Assembly (NCBI RefSeq): GCF_014205215.1
Contig: NZ_JACHNC010000001.1
Location: forward strand, 5,001 to 69,000
Direction: 5' to 3'
DNA length: 64,000 nucleotides
Source of the DNA: Actinoplanes lobatus
GTDB lineage: Bacteria > Actinomycetota > Actinomycetes > Mycobacteriales > Micromonosporaceae
A program made the translations under genes and the position numbers. The notes beneath the pieces were generated by a model, which worked only from the letters and a program-made list of their open reading frames with translations, searched no databases and was not told the origin of the DNA. This document shows, piece after piece, positions 34,051 to 43,814 of this stretch. Each line of letters opens with the position of its first letter. Within the stretch, counting starts at the first letter, position 1.

Positions 34051-34962
34051 TCAGCCCTTCGTGCCGCCGGCGGTAAGGCCGGAGACGAGATGCTTCTGGG
34101 CGAAGAGGAATACGATTCCGGCCGGGATCGTGACCAGAATGGCCGCGGCGGTCAGGTATTCCCACTGCGGATTGAACTGGGGCACGAACTGGCGCATGCC
34201 GTAGGCCAGGGTGAACTTCTCGTCTTCCTGGATGAAGGCCGACGCGTAGGCCACCTCGCCCCACGCGGTGAGGAAGGTGTAGAAGCCGGTCACCGCGATC
34301 GCCGGGCGGGCCAGCGGCAGGATCACCGTCCAGAACGTACGGAACGGGCCACAGCCGTCCAGCGACGCCGCCTCGTCGAGCGAGTTCGGGATCGAGTCGA
34401 AGTAGCCCTTGAGCATCCAGGCACAGAACGGCACGGCGATGGTCAGGTACGCGATGACCAGCGACGGCAGCGTGTTGATCAGGCCCAGCTTCGCCATGAT
34501 CGTGTAGATCGGCACGATCAGGATGGCCACCGGGAACATCTGGGTGATCAGGAAGACCATCATCAGCGGCCGGCGGCCCGGGAAGTTGAACCGGGACATG
34601 GCGTAGCCGGTGGTGGCCGAGAAGAAGATGCCGAGCAGCATCGTGAACGCCGCCACCAGCACCGAGTTGAGGAACCACATCGGGAAGTTGGTGTCGAACA
34701 GCACGTACTCGTAGTTGGCCAGGGTGGGGTCCTTGACCAGGGTGAGTTCGCTGCTCTGTACGGCGTACCCGGGCTTGAACGAGGAGAGCAGCACCCAGGC
34801 GATCGGGCCGATCGCGATGAGCGAGGCCACGATCATGGTGCCGTGCAGCCCGATCGAGGCGACAATGCTGCGCCGGCCGCGCCGCGGTTTGTTGACGGGC
34901 GCCTCGGACGGCGGTGGCGCCGAGAAAGCCGTGATCGGCGGAGTGGTCGTCATCTGGGCCAT
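34051..34962 (-). CDS. malG: Maltose/maltodextrin ABC permease, MalG type
   Basis: 303-residue inner-membrane permease with about six helices and the EAA loop EAASLDGCGPFRTFWTVILP that docks the ATPase. Last gene of malEFG; its start is 1 nt beyond the malF stop, so translation is coupled. A basic, Pro-rich N-terminal tail precedes the first helix. No ATPase gene is present; actinobacteria usually share one MsiK ATPase among several such transporters. Confidence 0.93.
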   Translation of the reverse strand: MAQMTTTPPITAFSAPPPSEAPVNKPRRGRRSIVASIGLHGTMIVASLIAIGPIAWVLLSSFKPGYAVQSSELTLVKDPTLANYEYVLFDTNFPMWFLNSVLVAAFTMLLGIFFSATTGYAMSRFNFPGRRPLMMVFLITQMFPVAILIVPIYTIMAKLGLINTLPSLVIAYLTIAVPFCAWMLKGYFDSIPNSLDEAASLDGCGPFRTFWTVILPLARPAIAVTGFYTFLTAWGEVAYASAFIQEDEKFTLAYGMRQFVPQFNPQWEYLTAAAILVTIPAGIVFLFAQKHLVSGLTAGGTKG

Positions 34963-34963
34963 G

Positions 34964-35965
34964 TCACCAAACCTCGCCTTGCTTGCGCAGCACCCGCCGG
35001 TAGAACACCGAGAAGACGAGCAGGATCGACAGGATCAGCACGCCGTAGGTGGAGGCGAGCGAGTAGTTGCGGAGACCCTCGAAGGCCGCCCGGAAGGCGC
35101 CGGTCACCAGGATCTCGGTCTGGCCCGCCGGCTGTCCCTCGGTCACCAGGAAGATGATCGGGAACATGTTGAAGGTCCAGATGGTGCCGAGCAGGATCAC
35201 CGTCATGCTGACCGGGCGCAGGCCGGGCAGGGTGATCGCGCGGAAGCGCTGCCACGGCGACGCCCCGTCGATCTCGGCCGCCTCGTAGAGCTCGTCGGAG
35301 ATGCTCTGCATACCGCCGAGCAGGGCCACCATCATGAACGGGACACCGAGCCAGATGTTGGTGACGACGGCCGTGAACATCGAGGTCCAGCGGCTGTCGA
35401 ACCAGGCGACCGGATCGACGCCGACCCATCCGAGCATCTCGTTGATCACGCCGAAGCGCTCGTTGAAGAGGAACTTCCAGGCGAAGGCGCTGACGAACGC
35501 GGGGACCGCCCAGGGCAGCACGAGCAGCACCCGGTAGAGACCGCGGAACCGCATCTGCCGGTTGATCATGACGGCCAGGCCGAGGCCGAGACCGTAGTGG
35601 AAGGCCACCCCGACCACCGTCCACACCAGGGTGTTCGCGGTCCACATCCAGAACTCGCCGACCTTGCCGGAGAGGACGTTGGCGTAGTTGTCCAGGCCCA
35701 CGAACGACCAGGCGTTCGGGTTCTCCTTGCAGACCTCGCCGCCGGTGATGGACTTGGTGCAGATCTCGGCGAGCTGGTTGGCCTCGGTCTGGTTGGTGAA
35801 CGAGATCCAGAAGCCGTTGATCAGGGGGTAGAAGATCAGGATCGCCAGGACGAGGACGACGGGCACGACCATCGCCCAGGCCGACCAGTTCTTGTCCCAG
35901 CTCTGCCGCAACTTGGTCGGCAGTCCGACGCGGCCCGGCGCCGGGTCGGCGGTCACAGTGCTCAT
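34964..35965 (-). CDS. malF: Maltose/maltodextrin ABC permease, MalF type
   Basis: 333-residue permease; helices begin near residue 28, and a periplasmic loop (about 55-105, with two cysteines CTKSITGGEVC that may pair) separates helix one and two as in MalF. EAA loop is EAAEIDGASPWQRFRAITLP. It follows malE after 65 nt, a gap that holds a strong hairpin, and is nearly joined to malG. Confidence 0.93.
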   Translation of the reverse strand: MSTVTADPAPGRVGLPTKLRQSWDKNWSAWAMVVPVVLVLAILIFYPLINGFWISFTNQTEANQLAEICTKSITGGEVCKENPNAWSFVGLDNYANVLSGKVGEFWMWTANTLVWTVVGVAFHYGLGLGLAVMINRQMRFRGLYRVLLVLPWAVPAFVSAFAWKFLFNERFGVINEMLGWVGVDPVAWFDSRWTSMFTAVVTNIWLGVPFMMVALLGGMQSISDELYEAAEIDGASPWQRFRAITLPGLRPVSMTVILLGTIWTFNMFPIIFLVTEGQPAGQTEILVTGAFRAAFEGLRNYSLASTYGVLILSILLVFSVFYRRVLRKQGEVW

Positions 35966-35992
35966 CAGCTGTGCTCCAGGGGAACGACGGCG

Positions 35993-36018
35993 GGCGCCGG
36001 CCCTCGCGAGCCGGCGCC
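35993..36018 (-). terminator. Intercistronic hairpin between malE and malF
   Basis: Perfect 9-nt arms GGCGCCGGC and GCCGGCGCC with an 8-nt loop, starting 13 nt past the malE stop. Without a U-tract it is more likely a partial terminator or mRNA-stabilising structure that gives more MalE than MalFG. Confidence 0.6.
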
Positions 36019-36030
36019 TGCTTCAATCGG

Positions 36031-37332
36031 TCAGTTGGTGGCGTACGAGGGGACGACCTCGGCCTTGTACTTGTTGGCCACGGCGTCCAGCGAAGCCTTG
36101 GCGTCCTTGTTCTGGATCAGGACCTCGGTGGCCATCTGGTCGAGCGGGCCGAAGAACTGGCCACCCTCCGGGATCCACGGGCGGCTGACGGCGGCCTCGG
36201 CGACCGGCTTGAAGGCCGAGACGACCGCGTTGCTCTTCACCGACGCGACGTCGTAGGCCGACTTGCGGGTGGGCAGCAGGCCCAGCTTCTCGGCGAGGAA
36301 CGCCTGCGACTCGGCGGAGTTCAGGAACTTGACGAACGCGACGGCGGCGGCGGCCTTCTCCTGCGGAACGCCGGACCAGATCACGTAGTCGTGGCCGCCG
36401 ATCGGGGCGCCGGCCTTCGCCGAACCGGCCGGGACCGGGGCGACACCGAGGTTCTCGACGCCACCGAAGCCCGGGGCGGACTTGATGTTGTTGACCTCCC
36501 ACGGGCCGTTGATGATGAAGGCGACCTTCTTCTCCTTGAAGAGGGTCATCATCGTGCCGTAGCCGTCGGTGGCCGACGGCTTGACCGAGGCGCCGCTGTC
36601 GATCAGGTCCTTGGCGACCTTGAGGCCGGCCACGTTCTGCTCGGAGTTGACCACGATCTTCTTGCCCGCGGTGTCGACCAGGTCACCGCCCTCGCCGTAC
36701 ATGAACGGCAGGGTGAAGTAGCCGGCCGCGTTGACGTACAGGCCGTCGACGCCGGTCTTCTGCTTGACGGCCTGGGCCGCGGTCTTCAGCTCGGCCCAGG
36801 TCTTCGGGACCTCGACGCCGGCCTTCTGCACCAGCTCCTTGTTGTAGAGCAGGGCGAGGCTGTCGGTGACCTGCGGGACGCCGTAGGTCTTGCCGTCGAA
36901 CTTGGTGGACGCCATCGGGGCGGCCAGGTAGTCCGACTCGTCGGCGAGCAGCTCGGAGCCGTCCAGCGAGTACAGGTAGCCCAGGGAGGCGAACTCGGGA
37001 ACCCAGGCGACCTCGGCACGGAGGATGTCCGGCGCGCCGGTCTTCGCGGCGGCGGCGGTCTTGAACTTGTTCTGCGCCTCGGCGAACGGCACCGACTGGT
37101 AGTTGATCTTGACGTTCGGGTACGTCTTGTTGAAGTTCGCGATCAGCTCCTGGAAGGCCGGACCCTCGTTCTTCGCGTCCGAGGTGTCCCACCACGTGAG
37201 CTCAGCGGACAGGGAAGCCGGGTCGGCCGCCTTGGTCTCCGTGGAGCCCGACTTCTCCTCGCCGCAGGCGGCGATCGTGAAGGCGAGAGCGACGGAGGTG
37301 AGAGCGGCGAGTCCCTTGTTTATGCGACGCAT
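36031..37332 (-). CDS. malE: Maltose/maltodextrin-binding lipoprotein, MalE type
   Basis: 433-residue solute-binding protein, family 1. Lipobox FTIAAC with Cys23, so it is anchored to the outer face of the membrane. Mature part has ELTWWDTSDAKNEGPAF, PDILRAEVAWVPEFA and GPWEVNNI, typical of maltose-binding proteins of actinobacteria. ATG 37332 has AAGGAG 6 nt upstream; the frame extends further but upstream residues are not protein-like. First gene of malEFG. Confidence 0.93.
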   Translation of the reverse strand: MRRINKGLAALTSVALAFTIAACGEEKSGSTETKAADPASLSAELTWWDTSDAKNEGPAFQELIANFNKTYPNVKINYQSVPFAEAQNKFKTAAAAKTGAPDILRAEVAWVPEFASLGYLYSLDGSELLADESDYLAAPMASTKFDGKTYGVPQVTDSLALLYNKELVQKAGVEVPKTWAELKTAAQAVKQKTGVDGLYVNAAGYFTLPFMYGEGGDLVDTAGKKIVVNSEQNVAGLKVAKDLIDSGASVKPSATDGYGTMMTLFKEKKVAFIINGPWEVNNIKSAPGFGGVENLGVAPVPAGSAKAGAPIGGHDYVIWSGVPQEKAAAAVAFVKFLNSAESQAFLAEKLGLLPTRKSAYDVASVKSNAVVSAFKPVAEAAVSRPWIPEGGQFFGPLDQMATEVLIQNKDAKASLDAVANKYKAEVVPSYATN

Positions 37333-37372
37333 GTTGCGCTCCTTGAATACCTGCTGGGGTTCGACCGGACGG

Positions 37373-37420
37373 TAGCAAGAAGTTTCGGGCTTAGAAACCC
37401 CTTGCGAACGAACTTGCAAC
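37373..37420 (-). promoter_or_regulatory. malE promoter with MalR-type half-sites
   Basis: On the minus strand TTGCAA (37419-37414) and TCTAAG (37395-37390) are 18 nt apart, a plausible promoter 58 nt before malE. CTTGC/GCAAG half-sites occur at 37375-37379, 37401-37405 and 37413-37417, overlapping the -35 and flanking the -10. A further inverted pair, GCAACTTCTTGC, is at 37594-37605. Repression by the LacI-type regulator is inferred. Confidence 0.6.
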
Positions 37421-37681
37421 ACGCCCGCCCACGAGAACCTGCACGATCCCGACATCGCGGGCGATGAAGGCGGCTCTAGCTGCTGTTCTGTTACCTACCG
37501 GATCGGCTTGGGGAACATGATGGTCATGGAAGCCGGTTACAGGGATCCACCATCAGTACGGCCTCAGCAGACGGACAAGGGGATGCCCTCGATGCAACTT
37601 CTTGCGGGATGAACTGAAAGCCCATGCCGGACGGCGACGAGCGGCCGTCCGCTCCGGCAAGAAAGACGACAGGCATGTAAA
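37421..37681. other. Intergenic region upstream of malE
   Basis: No gene seen. It holds a distal CTTGC-type site (37594-37605) and a small hairpin with arms CGGACGGC and GCCGTCCG (37628-37635, 37644-37651). The distance of about 220 nt from the malE promoter would allow DNA looping by a LacI-family repressor, but this is speculation. Confidence 0.5.
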
Positions 37682-37716
37682 AAGGCGGTGACGGGCATAC
37701 TGCGCGTCACCGCCTT
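37682..37716 (-). terminator. Rho-independent terminator after the DUF4132 gene
   Basis: 12-nt perfect arms (AAGGCGGTGACG and CGTCACCGCCTT) around 11 nt, followed on the minus strand by TTTTTACA. Starts 16 nt after the stop codon. The clearest classical terminator in the window. Confidence 0.9.
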
Positions 37717-37732
37717 CACCGGCCACCGGGTG

Positions 37733-40700
37733 TCAGGTCAGCGACTCCAGATCGCGGAGCACCTCGGACACCACCGCCGGATCGAGATCGCCGAGAGCGG
37801 CCACCCGGCCGCGGTAGCCCAGCTCGCCGAGCGTCTGCTCCGGGAAGATGTCCACGGCGCCGACCACGATGCCCGGGTCGAGATCCAGAACGACCTCCAG
37901 CCCGTCGACCGGCGACACCGTGATCTGGACCTGAACCCCACCGTCGAGCGGCCGCTCCCGCCGCCACCCACGGCGCTCCAGGCCCAGCACCGCGCCGGTC
38001 GGCACCCGGCGCCCCCGGAAGCGGGTGATCTTGCAGCCGGCCGCCTCGGCCGGGGTCAGGGCGGCGGTCTCCCGGCCCAGCTGGGTGAACGGCTGCACGA
38101 TCTGGTAGTCCGTGAAGACCTCCGACCACAGTGACAGCGCCGCACCCAGGTGGACCGGATGGACCACACCGATCATCTCGTCACCGGCGATCGTGGTGAC
38201 GTCGTCGTGCACGTCGGCGAACGTGCCGTCCTCCGCCACCCGGAACCCGCCGATCAGGGCGCCGGACCCGTCGAACCGGCCCCAGAGCAGCCGCCGGGTC
38301 AGGTGGCGCACCAGCGGATGCCCGGCGAAGTAGCGCCGGAACTCCTCCTCCGGCCAGCGGCGGCCGGTCACCATGGCGCGCTCCAGGCGGCGGATCTGAT
38401 CCCCGGCGAGCGCCCGCACCTCCTTCTTGAGCGCGGTGAAACGCTGGGACGCCGCCGTGGCCCGCTCGGCGTCGTCGCGGGCGCCCGGCTTGGGAAGGTT
38501 CTTCAGTCGCTTGCCGGCGCCGTCCACGACGAACGGCTTCAGCTCCTCGTCGAAGCCGACGACGAACCGCCGCGGACCGTAGTCGAGGGTCAGGCTGCCG
38601 TCGCCGTCCAGGCCGAGGTCCGGGACCAGTCGGTCGGCGAGCTGCTCGGCGGTGAGGCCCATCGTCTCGGCGACGTGGGCGACCTGCCGCTCGGCCGCGG
38701 CGCGGAGACCGTTGAACCGGGACCGCTCGACGATGCGCTGGAGGTGTGTCAAAGCGACATCGGTGCCGATCGCGGCGAGGATCCCGGTGCCGGTGACCGC
38801 CCGGGCGTGCCCGCTCTGCCCCGGCCACTCCATGATCAGCGGGGTGAGCCGCCGCACGACCTCGTCGTCGCCGACCAGGCCCAGCGCGTCCAGCGCCCAG
38901 CCCTGCCGGCCGTTGGCGCCGGCCGCCAGCCAGGCCTCGAACACGCCCCACGCGAACCGGGCGAGATCCCCCGGCTCGCACGCCTCCCGGACGATCTCCA
39001 CCCCCGGGTACGGCTCGGTGGGCGGCTGGTGCAGCGCGAACACCATCGCCAGCTCGCGCAGCGCACCGGTCGGCAGAACGAGGGCCGGCGCGTCGGCGGA
39101 CGGCCGCCGGAGACGGACCGGGGGCAGGGTGGCGGGGTCGAACCACTTGGGGATGGCCGGGAGCTTCACCGGCAGGATCGCCGTCGGCTCGGTGGCGATC
39201 AGCGCCTCGGTCGCGGCCGCCGCCTCCGGGCCGAACGACCCGGCGGCCGAGCGAAGAGCCGCGGTGTGACCGGTGGCGGCCATGTGAACCAGCGTGTGCT
39301 GCGCCGACCGCCGGGCCGGACCGTCCGGGCCGAACGCCCGGGGCACGAGATACCGCACGGCGAACTCGGGATGCCGCTCGAGCCACGCCTCCGCCAGCGA
39401 GGTGTACCGGCTCTGCTCCCACGGGCGCACCTGCATCCGCCACACGACGTCCGGCGACGCGAACGGCAGCATCAGCGCCCTGGCCACCACCGCGTCGTGA
39501 AAGGCCAGTCGCCGCAGGGGCAGCAGCGCGTCCGCCTCGAACCGGGCGACGATCCGCCGCATCCAGGCGCCGCACTCCGGCGCGGGCTCCGGCTTCCACT
39601 CGGCGAGCAGGGACCGGGCCGGCTCCTCCGGCCCGGCGACGAAGAACTCGGCCGCCTCCCGCCGGCCGACCGGCTCGCCGCGCCGCAGCCGGTCCGCGGT
39701 CACGGCCCAATCCCCCGCACCCACCACTTCGAACGGGGTCGACAGCCACTCGTCGCGCTCGCCCGGCTTCCACTCCAGGGTGGTCGGCGTCTCGGGCGCT
39801 TTCAGATCGAGGACGACCGGTGGGCTCGCCCGCCGCCGGCGCCACGGTGGGTCGGCGAGCAGCGGCGGCAGCGCCTCCGGCGGGGCGGGCACGACGGTGT
39901 CGACACCCGCCAGGCACTCCCGGATCCGGGCCGCCGGAGCCCCGGTCAGCCCGGCCGCGACCCGCTCGGCGAGCGCCGGGTCGGCCCGCACCCTGGCCGA
40001 CAGCAGATCGCTCACCTCGGGCTTCCCTGCTGGGACGGCGAGCTGCCGCAGCGCCCGCTCCGGAAATCTGCCGGCCGCCTCGATCAGCGCCTCGCGCACG
40101 TGCCGCTGGCCGAGGCGCTCGACGAGGCCGCGCATCGCCTCGTCCTCCGGCAGCACGGCGATCAGCCCGAGCAGGTCGCGGCGGGCGTCGGCCCGGGTGG
40201 CGGGAAGACGGTCCAGCCAGGTCAGCAGCAGACCGGACGCGACGGCCGGGCCGAGGCCGTCGACGACGGTGGCGCTCAGGCCGGGCCACCCGACGGCCAG
40301 GGACCCGGCAGCGCCGATGGCGGCGGCCGCCTGCTCAGGAGTGCTGATCGCGGTCAGGAGCATCGCCGCGCGGTTGAAGCCGGGCTCGGCCAGGGCGTCC
40401 GCCCAGTCCTCGGCCACCCAGTCGGCCCGGGTGGGGACGAGCACCGAGGTGGCGCAGCGCGCGTGGAGGCCGTGCCCGCGGTAGCCGGCGAGCACCTCGA
40501 CGACCTCCTCATACAGCTCGTCGGGCGCGGCCGCGAGGGCGGCCCGGACCCGCAGCAGCACCAGCAGATCGGGGTCGAACCAGACCGCCATCGTGCGGTG
40601 GCTGTCGCCGTCACGGCGGCGGCGCACGCCCATCGTGTCGGTGCCGTCGCGCTCGATCGCCCGGTGCGGCGGCCGATCACCCTCGGCCACCAGGATCAGC

Positions 40701-41062
40701 GAGAACAACTCCACGGCCGCCTCGGCGGCGAACCGCAAGCCCCGCTCGCCGAGCCACAGGTCGGCGAACCGGGGGGAATCGACGAACTCCTGCCAGTCCA
40801 CCAGCTTCGCCGCGAGGGCGACGACGGCCGCGCCCGTGGCGGACGCCGCCGGATCCTGATCGAGCCAGGCCTGGGCGGCCTCGCGCAGCTCCGGCTCGGT
40901 GAACGTGCTGGTGAGAACGCCCGGCAGAAAGGCGGGGTGCTTCCGCAGCTGCTCATCGACGGCCGCGCGGGCATGCGGGCCGGGCTGGACCGGGCGGACG
41001 CCGGCGCCGCCGCGGCGCGGGTGCAACCGGGACGACCAGGGCTCGGGTAGATCGAACGACAT
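37733..41062 (-). CDS. DUF4132 domain protein (MolR-like)
   Basis: About 1,109 residues, built of helical repeat-like sequence rich in Leu/Ala/Arg and a C-terminal DUF4132 region containing LTRRLLWGRF, DGTFADVHDD and HPVHLG. Family members such as E. coli YehI and the truncated MolR have no settled role; some carry WGR domains, which I do not see here. ATG 41062 is supported by TACCGT 7 nt upstream; GTG 41083 would cut into the argH terminator arm. It ends with a strong terminator and stands alone. Confidence 0.82.
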   Translation of the reverse strand: MSFDLPEPWSSRLHPRRGGAGVRPVQPGPHARAAVDEQLRKHPAFLPGVLTSTFTEPELREAAQAWLDQDPAASATGAAVVALAAKLVDWQEFVDSPRFADLWLGERGLRFAAEAAVELFSLILVAEGDRPPHRAIERDGTDTMGVRRRRDGDSHRTMAVWFDPDLLVLLRVRAALAAAPDELYEEVVEVLAGYRGHGLHARCATSVLVPTRADWVAEDWADALAEPGFNRAAMLLTAISTPEQAAAAIGAAGSLAVGWPGLSATVVDGLGPAVASGLLLTWLDRLPATRADARRDLLGLIAVLPEDEAMRGLVERLGQRHVREALIEAAGRFPERALRQLAVPAGKPEVSDLLSARVRADPALAERVAAGLTGAPAARIRECLAGVDTVVPAPPEALPPLLADPPWRRRRASPPVVLDLKAPETPTTLEWKPGERDEWLSTPFEVVGAGDWAVTADRLRRGEPVGRREAAEFFVAGPEEPARSLLAEWKPEPAPECGAWMRRIVARFEADALLPLRRLAFHDAVVARALMLPFASPDVVWRMQVRPWEQSRYTSLAEAWLERHPEFAVRYLVPRAFGPDGPARRSAQHTLVHMAATGHTAALRSAAGSFGPEAAAATEALIATEPTAILPVKLPAIPKWFDPATLPPVRLRRPSADAPALVLPTGALRELAMVFALHQPPTEPYPGVEIVREACEPGDLARFAWGVFEAWLAAGANGRQGWALDALGLVGDDEVVRRLTPLIMEWPGQSGHARAVTGTGILAAIGTDVALTHLQRIVERSRFNGLRAAAERQVAHVAETMGLTAEQLADRLVPDLGLDGDGSLTLDYGPRRFVVGFDEELKPFVVDGAGKRLKNLPKPGARDDAERATAASQRFTALKKEVRALAGDQIRRLERAMVTGRRWPEEEFRRYFAGHPLVRHLTRRLLWGRFDGSGALIGGFRVAEDGTFADVHDDVTTIAGDEMIGVVHPVHLGAALSLWSEVFTDYQIVQPFTQLGRETAALTPAEAAGCKITRFRGRRVPTGAVLGLERRGWRRERPLDGGVQVQITVSPVDGLEVVLDLDPGIVVGAVDIFPEQTLGELGYRGRVAALGDLDPAVVSEVLRDLESLT

Positions 41063-41087
41063 GACGGGCACGGTACCGGCCACCTAC

Positions 41088-41129
41088 GACAGGAACGCCG
41101 GGCGGAGGTTCCCGCCCGGCGTTCCTGTC
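41088..41129 (-). terminator. Terminator after argH
   Basis: An 18-bp perfect stem (41088-41105 with 41112-41129) with a 6-nt loop, 12 nt past the argH stop. It ends 18 nt short of the TACCGT promoter-like hexamer of the next gene. Confidence 0.9.
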
Positions 41130-41141
41130 GATCCACGATGG

Positions 41142-42593
41142 TCAGCGGGGAACGACCTTCTCCACCGCCCACTGGCGCCACGTGTCCAGCTTGTGCTGCA
41201 CGACGGCGAGCTGCTCGGCCACCGGGCCCGGGCCGGTCGAGCCGGGCGTGGTGCGCGCCGCGAGCGCCGACGACACCGACAGCACCTGCCGCACCGACGG
41301 GTCGAGATGCTCGCTGACCGTCTTCAGGTCGTCGTCGGTGAGGTCCTCCAGCTCGCACTCGCGGGCCGAGCAGAGCGCCACCAGCTTGCCGGTGATCTCG
41401 TGCGCGTCGCGGAACGGCACGCCCTTGCGCACCAGCCAGTCGGCGACCTCGGTGGCCAGCGAGAAGCCCACCGGGGCGGCCGCGGCCAGCCGGTCCACCC
41501 GGACCGTCATGGTCGAGACCATGCCGGCCAGCGCGGGCAGCAGCAGCTCCAGGGTGTCGACCGCGTCGAAGGCCGGCTCCTTGTCCTCCTGCATGTCCCG
41601 GTCGTACGTCAACGGCAGGCCCTTGAGCATGGTCAGCACCGCGACCAGGCCGCCCACCAGCCGGCCGCTCTTGCCCCGGGCCAGCTCGGCGATGTCCGCG
41701 TTCTTCTTCTGCGGCATGATCGACGAGCCGGTGGCGAAGGCGTCGTCCAGCTCCACCCAGCCGAACTCGGTGGAGGTCCAGAGGACCACCTCCTCGCCGA
41801 GCCGGGACAGGTGCACGCCGATCAGCGCGGTCACGAAGAGGAACTCGGCCACGAAGTCCCGGTCCGCCACGGCGTCCATCGAGTTCGCCGCCGGGGCGGT
41901 GAAACCCAGCTCCTTGGCGACCGCCGCCGGGTCCAGCGGGAGCGACGAGCCGGCCAGCGCGCCCGAGCCGAGCGGGCTGATCGCGGTCCGCACGTCCCAG
42001 TCGCTCAGCCGCTCCAGGTCACGCAGCAGCGGCTGCACGTGCGCCAGCAGCCAGTGACCGAAACTGACCGGCTGCGCGTGCTGCACGTGGGTGAGGCCGG
42101 GCGCCGGGGTGTCGACGTTGCGGGCCGCCTGCTCGGTCAGCGCGTCGGCCAGCTCGATCAGCGCCACCGCCACCCCACGGGCGTGGTCGCGCAGGTAGAG
42201 CCGCAGGTCGGTGGCGACCTGGTCGTTACGGGAACGGCCGGCCCGCAGCTTGCCGCCGAGCGCGCCGAGACGCTCCAGCAGGCCCCGCTCCAGGGCGGTG
42301 TGCACGTCCTCGTCCTCGATCGTCGGCCGGAACTCGCCCGCCGCGCAGGCGGAGGCCAGATCGTCGAGGGCGGCCAGGATCCGGCCCAGCTCGCCGGCGT
42401 CGAGCAGACCCGCGTTCGCCAGGACCCGGGCATGCGCACGGGAGGCGAGCAGATCATACGGCGCGAGCCGCCAGTCGAACTGGACGCTGACACTCAGCCG
42501 GGCCAGCGCCTCGGCCGGTCCACCGGCGAAACGGCCACCCCACAGCCTCGTCGGCTCGTCGCTCTCCGGCACACCATCTCCTCGTTCGCTCAC
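41142..42593 (-). CDS. argH: Argininosuccinate lyase
   Basis: Last step of arginine synthesis: splits argininosuccinate into arginine and fumarate. The 483-residue protein has the fumarase-superfamily signature [12 protein letters not shown] near residue 291, the N-terminal LWGGRF, and [18 protein letters not shown] start with AGGAAGG about 9 nt upstream. It is separated from the rest of the arg genes by dapE on the opposite strand, so it has its own promoter in 42594-42743. Confidence 0.97.
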   Translation of the reverse strand: MSERGDGVPESDEPTRLWGGRFAGGPAEALARLSVSVQFDWRLAPYDLLASRAHARVLANAGLLDAGELGRILAALDDLASACAAGEFRPTIEDEDVHTALERGLLERLGALGGKLRAGRSRNDQVATDLRLYLRDHARGVAVALIELADALTEQAARNVDTPAPGLTHVQHAQPVSFGHWLLAHVQPLLRDLERLSDWDVRTAISPLGSGALAGSSLPLDPAAVAKELGFTAPAANSMDAVADRDFVAEFLFVTALIGVHLSRLGEEVVLWTSTEFGWVELDDAFATGSSIMPQKKNADIAELARGKSGRLVGGLVAVLTMLKGLPLTYDRDMQEDKEPAFDAVDTLELLLPALAGMVSTMTVRVDRLAAAAPVGFSLATEVADWLVRKGVPFRDAHEITGKLVALCSARECELEDLTDDDLKTVSEHLDPSVRQVLSVSSALAARTTPGSTGPGPVAEQLAVVQHKLDTWRQWAVEKVVPR

Positions 42594-42743
42594 GTTTCGT
42601 TACCTTCCTGGACCCTATCGCTGCACACCGTGCCGTGGCTGGCGGCCCGGCATCGTCGCGGTGAGTGGGACGGCGCGGCGTCTCCGCGGGCGGCCCGCGG
42701 AGGCGTACGTATAAAAATGCCTTTGATCTGATAAGTTTGCAAC

Positions 42744-43802
42744 ATGACCAGCCTCGATCTGACCGGTGATGTTGTCGACCTCACTCGGACCATCTGTGAC
42801 ATACCGTCCGTCAGCGGCGATGAGAAGGCCCTGGCCGACGCCGTCGAGGCCGCCCTGCACGCATACCCGCACCTCGAAGTGCTGCGTGACGGTGACGCCG
42901 TGGTCGCCCGGACGTCGCTGGGCCGCCCGGCCCGGGTGGTGATCGCCGGCCACCTGGACACCGTGCCGATCGCCGACAACCTGCCCTGCGTCATGGACGG
43001 CGACATCCTCCGCGGCCGCGGGACGGTCGACATGAAGGCGGGCGTGGCCGTGATGCTCCGGCTCGCGGCCGGGCTGACCGCGCCGCGGCACGACCTGACG
43101 TTCGTCTTCTACGACCACGAGGAGGTCGCGGCGAAGCTCAACGGGCTGGGACGGCTGGTCCGCAACCACCCGGAGTGGCTGGCCGGCGACTTCGCGATCC
43201 TCGGTGAGCCGTCCGACGGCACGGTCGAGGGCGGCTGCCAGGGCACCATCCGGATCAAGATCACCGTGCCGGGTGTGGCGGCGCACGCGGCCCGCTCCTG
43301 GAAGGGCAGCAACGCCATCCACAGCGCCGGGGCCGTGCTCGACGTGCTGCGTGCCTATGTGCCGCGGCAGCCGGTCGTCGACGGCCTGCGCTACCACGAG
43401 GGCCTCAACGCCGTGAAGATCGAGGGCGGCATCGCCGGCAACGTCATCCCCGACCTGTGCACCGTCTACGTGAACCACCGTTTCGCCCCGGACCGGGACG
43501 TGGCCGGCGCCGAGGCGCACCTGCGGGAGGTGTTCGCCGGCTTCGAGGTCGAGGTGGTCGACGCCGCGCCGGGCGCCCGGCCGGGGCTGGACCAGCCGGT
43601 CGCCAAGGAGTTCGTCGAGCTGGTCGGCCTGCCGCCGGCCCCGAAGCTCGGCTGGACGGATGTGTCCCGCTTCGCCGCGCTGGGCATCCCCGCGATCAAT
43701 TTCGGTCCCGGCGACCCGCTGCTGGCCCACACCGACGGCGAGCACGTGCCGGTGCCGGAGATCCGCCGCACCCTCGAGGTGCTCACCACCTGGCTGAGCT
43801 GA
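42744..43802 (+). CDS. dapE: Succinyl-diaminopimelate desuccinylase
   Basis: 352-residue M20-family metallopeptidase-type enzyme making diaminopimelate for lysine and cell wall. Metal/active-site motifs: GHLDTVP, GRGTVDMKAG, YDHEEVAA and LGEPSDG. No Shine-Dalgarno; TAAGTT lies 6 nt before the ATG, and the region upstream is AT-rich (ATAAAAATGCC), suggesting a leaderless transcript. It lies between argH and argG on the other strand. Function by homology is firm, although M20 members can vary in substrate. Confidence 0.92.
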   Translation: MTSLDLTGDVVDLTRTICDIPSVSGDEKALADAVEAALHAYPHLEVLRDGDAVVARTSLGRPARVVIAGHLDTVPIADNLPCVMDGDILRGRGTVDMKAGVAVMLRLAAGLTAPRHDLTFVFYDHEEVAAKLNGLGRLVRNHPEWLAGDFAILGEPSDGTVEGGCQGTIRIKITVPGVAAHAARSWKGSNAIHSAGAVLDVLRAYVPRQPVVDGLRYHEGLNAVKIEGGIAGNVIPDLCTVYVNHRFAPDRDVAGAEAHLREVFAGFEVEVVDAAPGARPGLDQPVAKEFVELVGLPPAPKLGWTDVSRFAALGIPAINFGPGDPLLAHTDGEHVPVPEIRRTLEVLTTWLS

Positions 43803-43814
43803 GCCCCCGCCTTT

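Noticed and set aside
38150..41050. Long open frame antisense to the DUF4132 gene
   Set aside because: Typical high-GC shadow: Arg/Gly/Pro-rich, no start signal, no motif; the DUF4132 frame has promoter and terminator in the right places.
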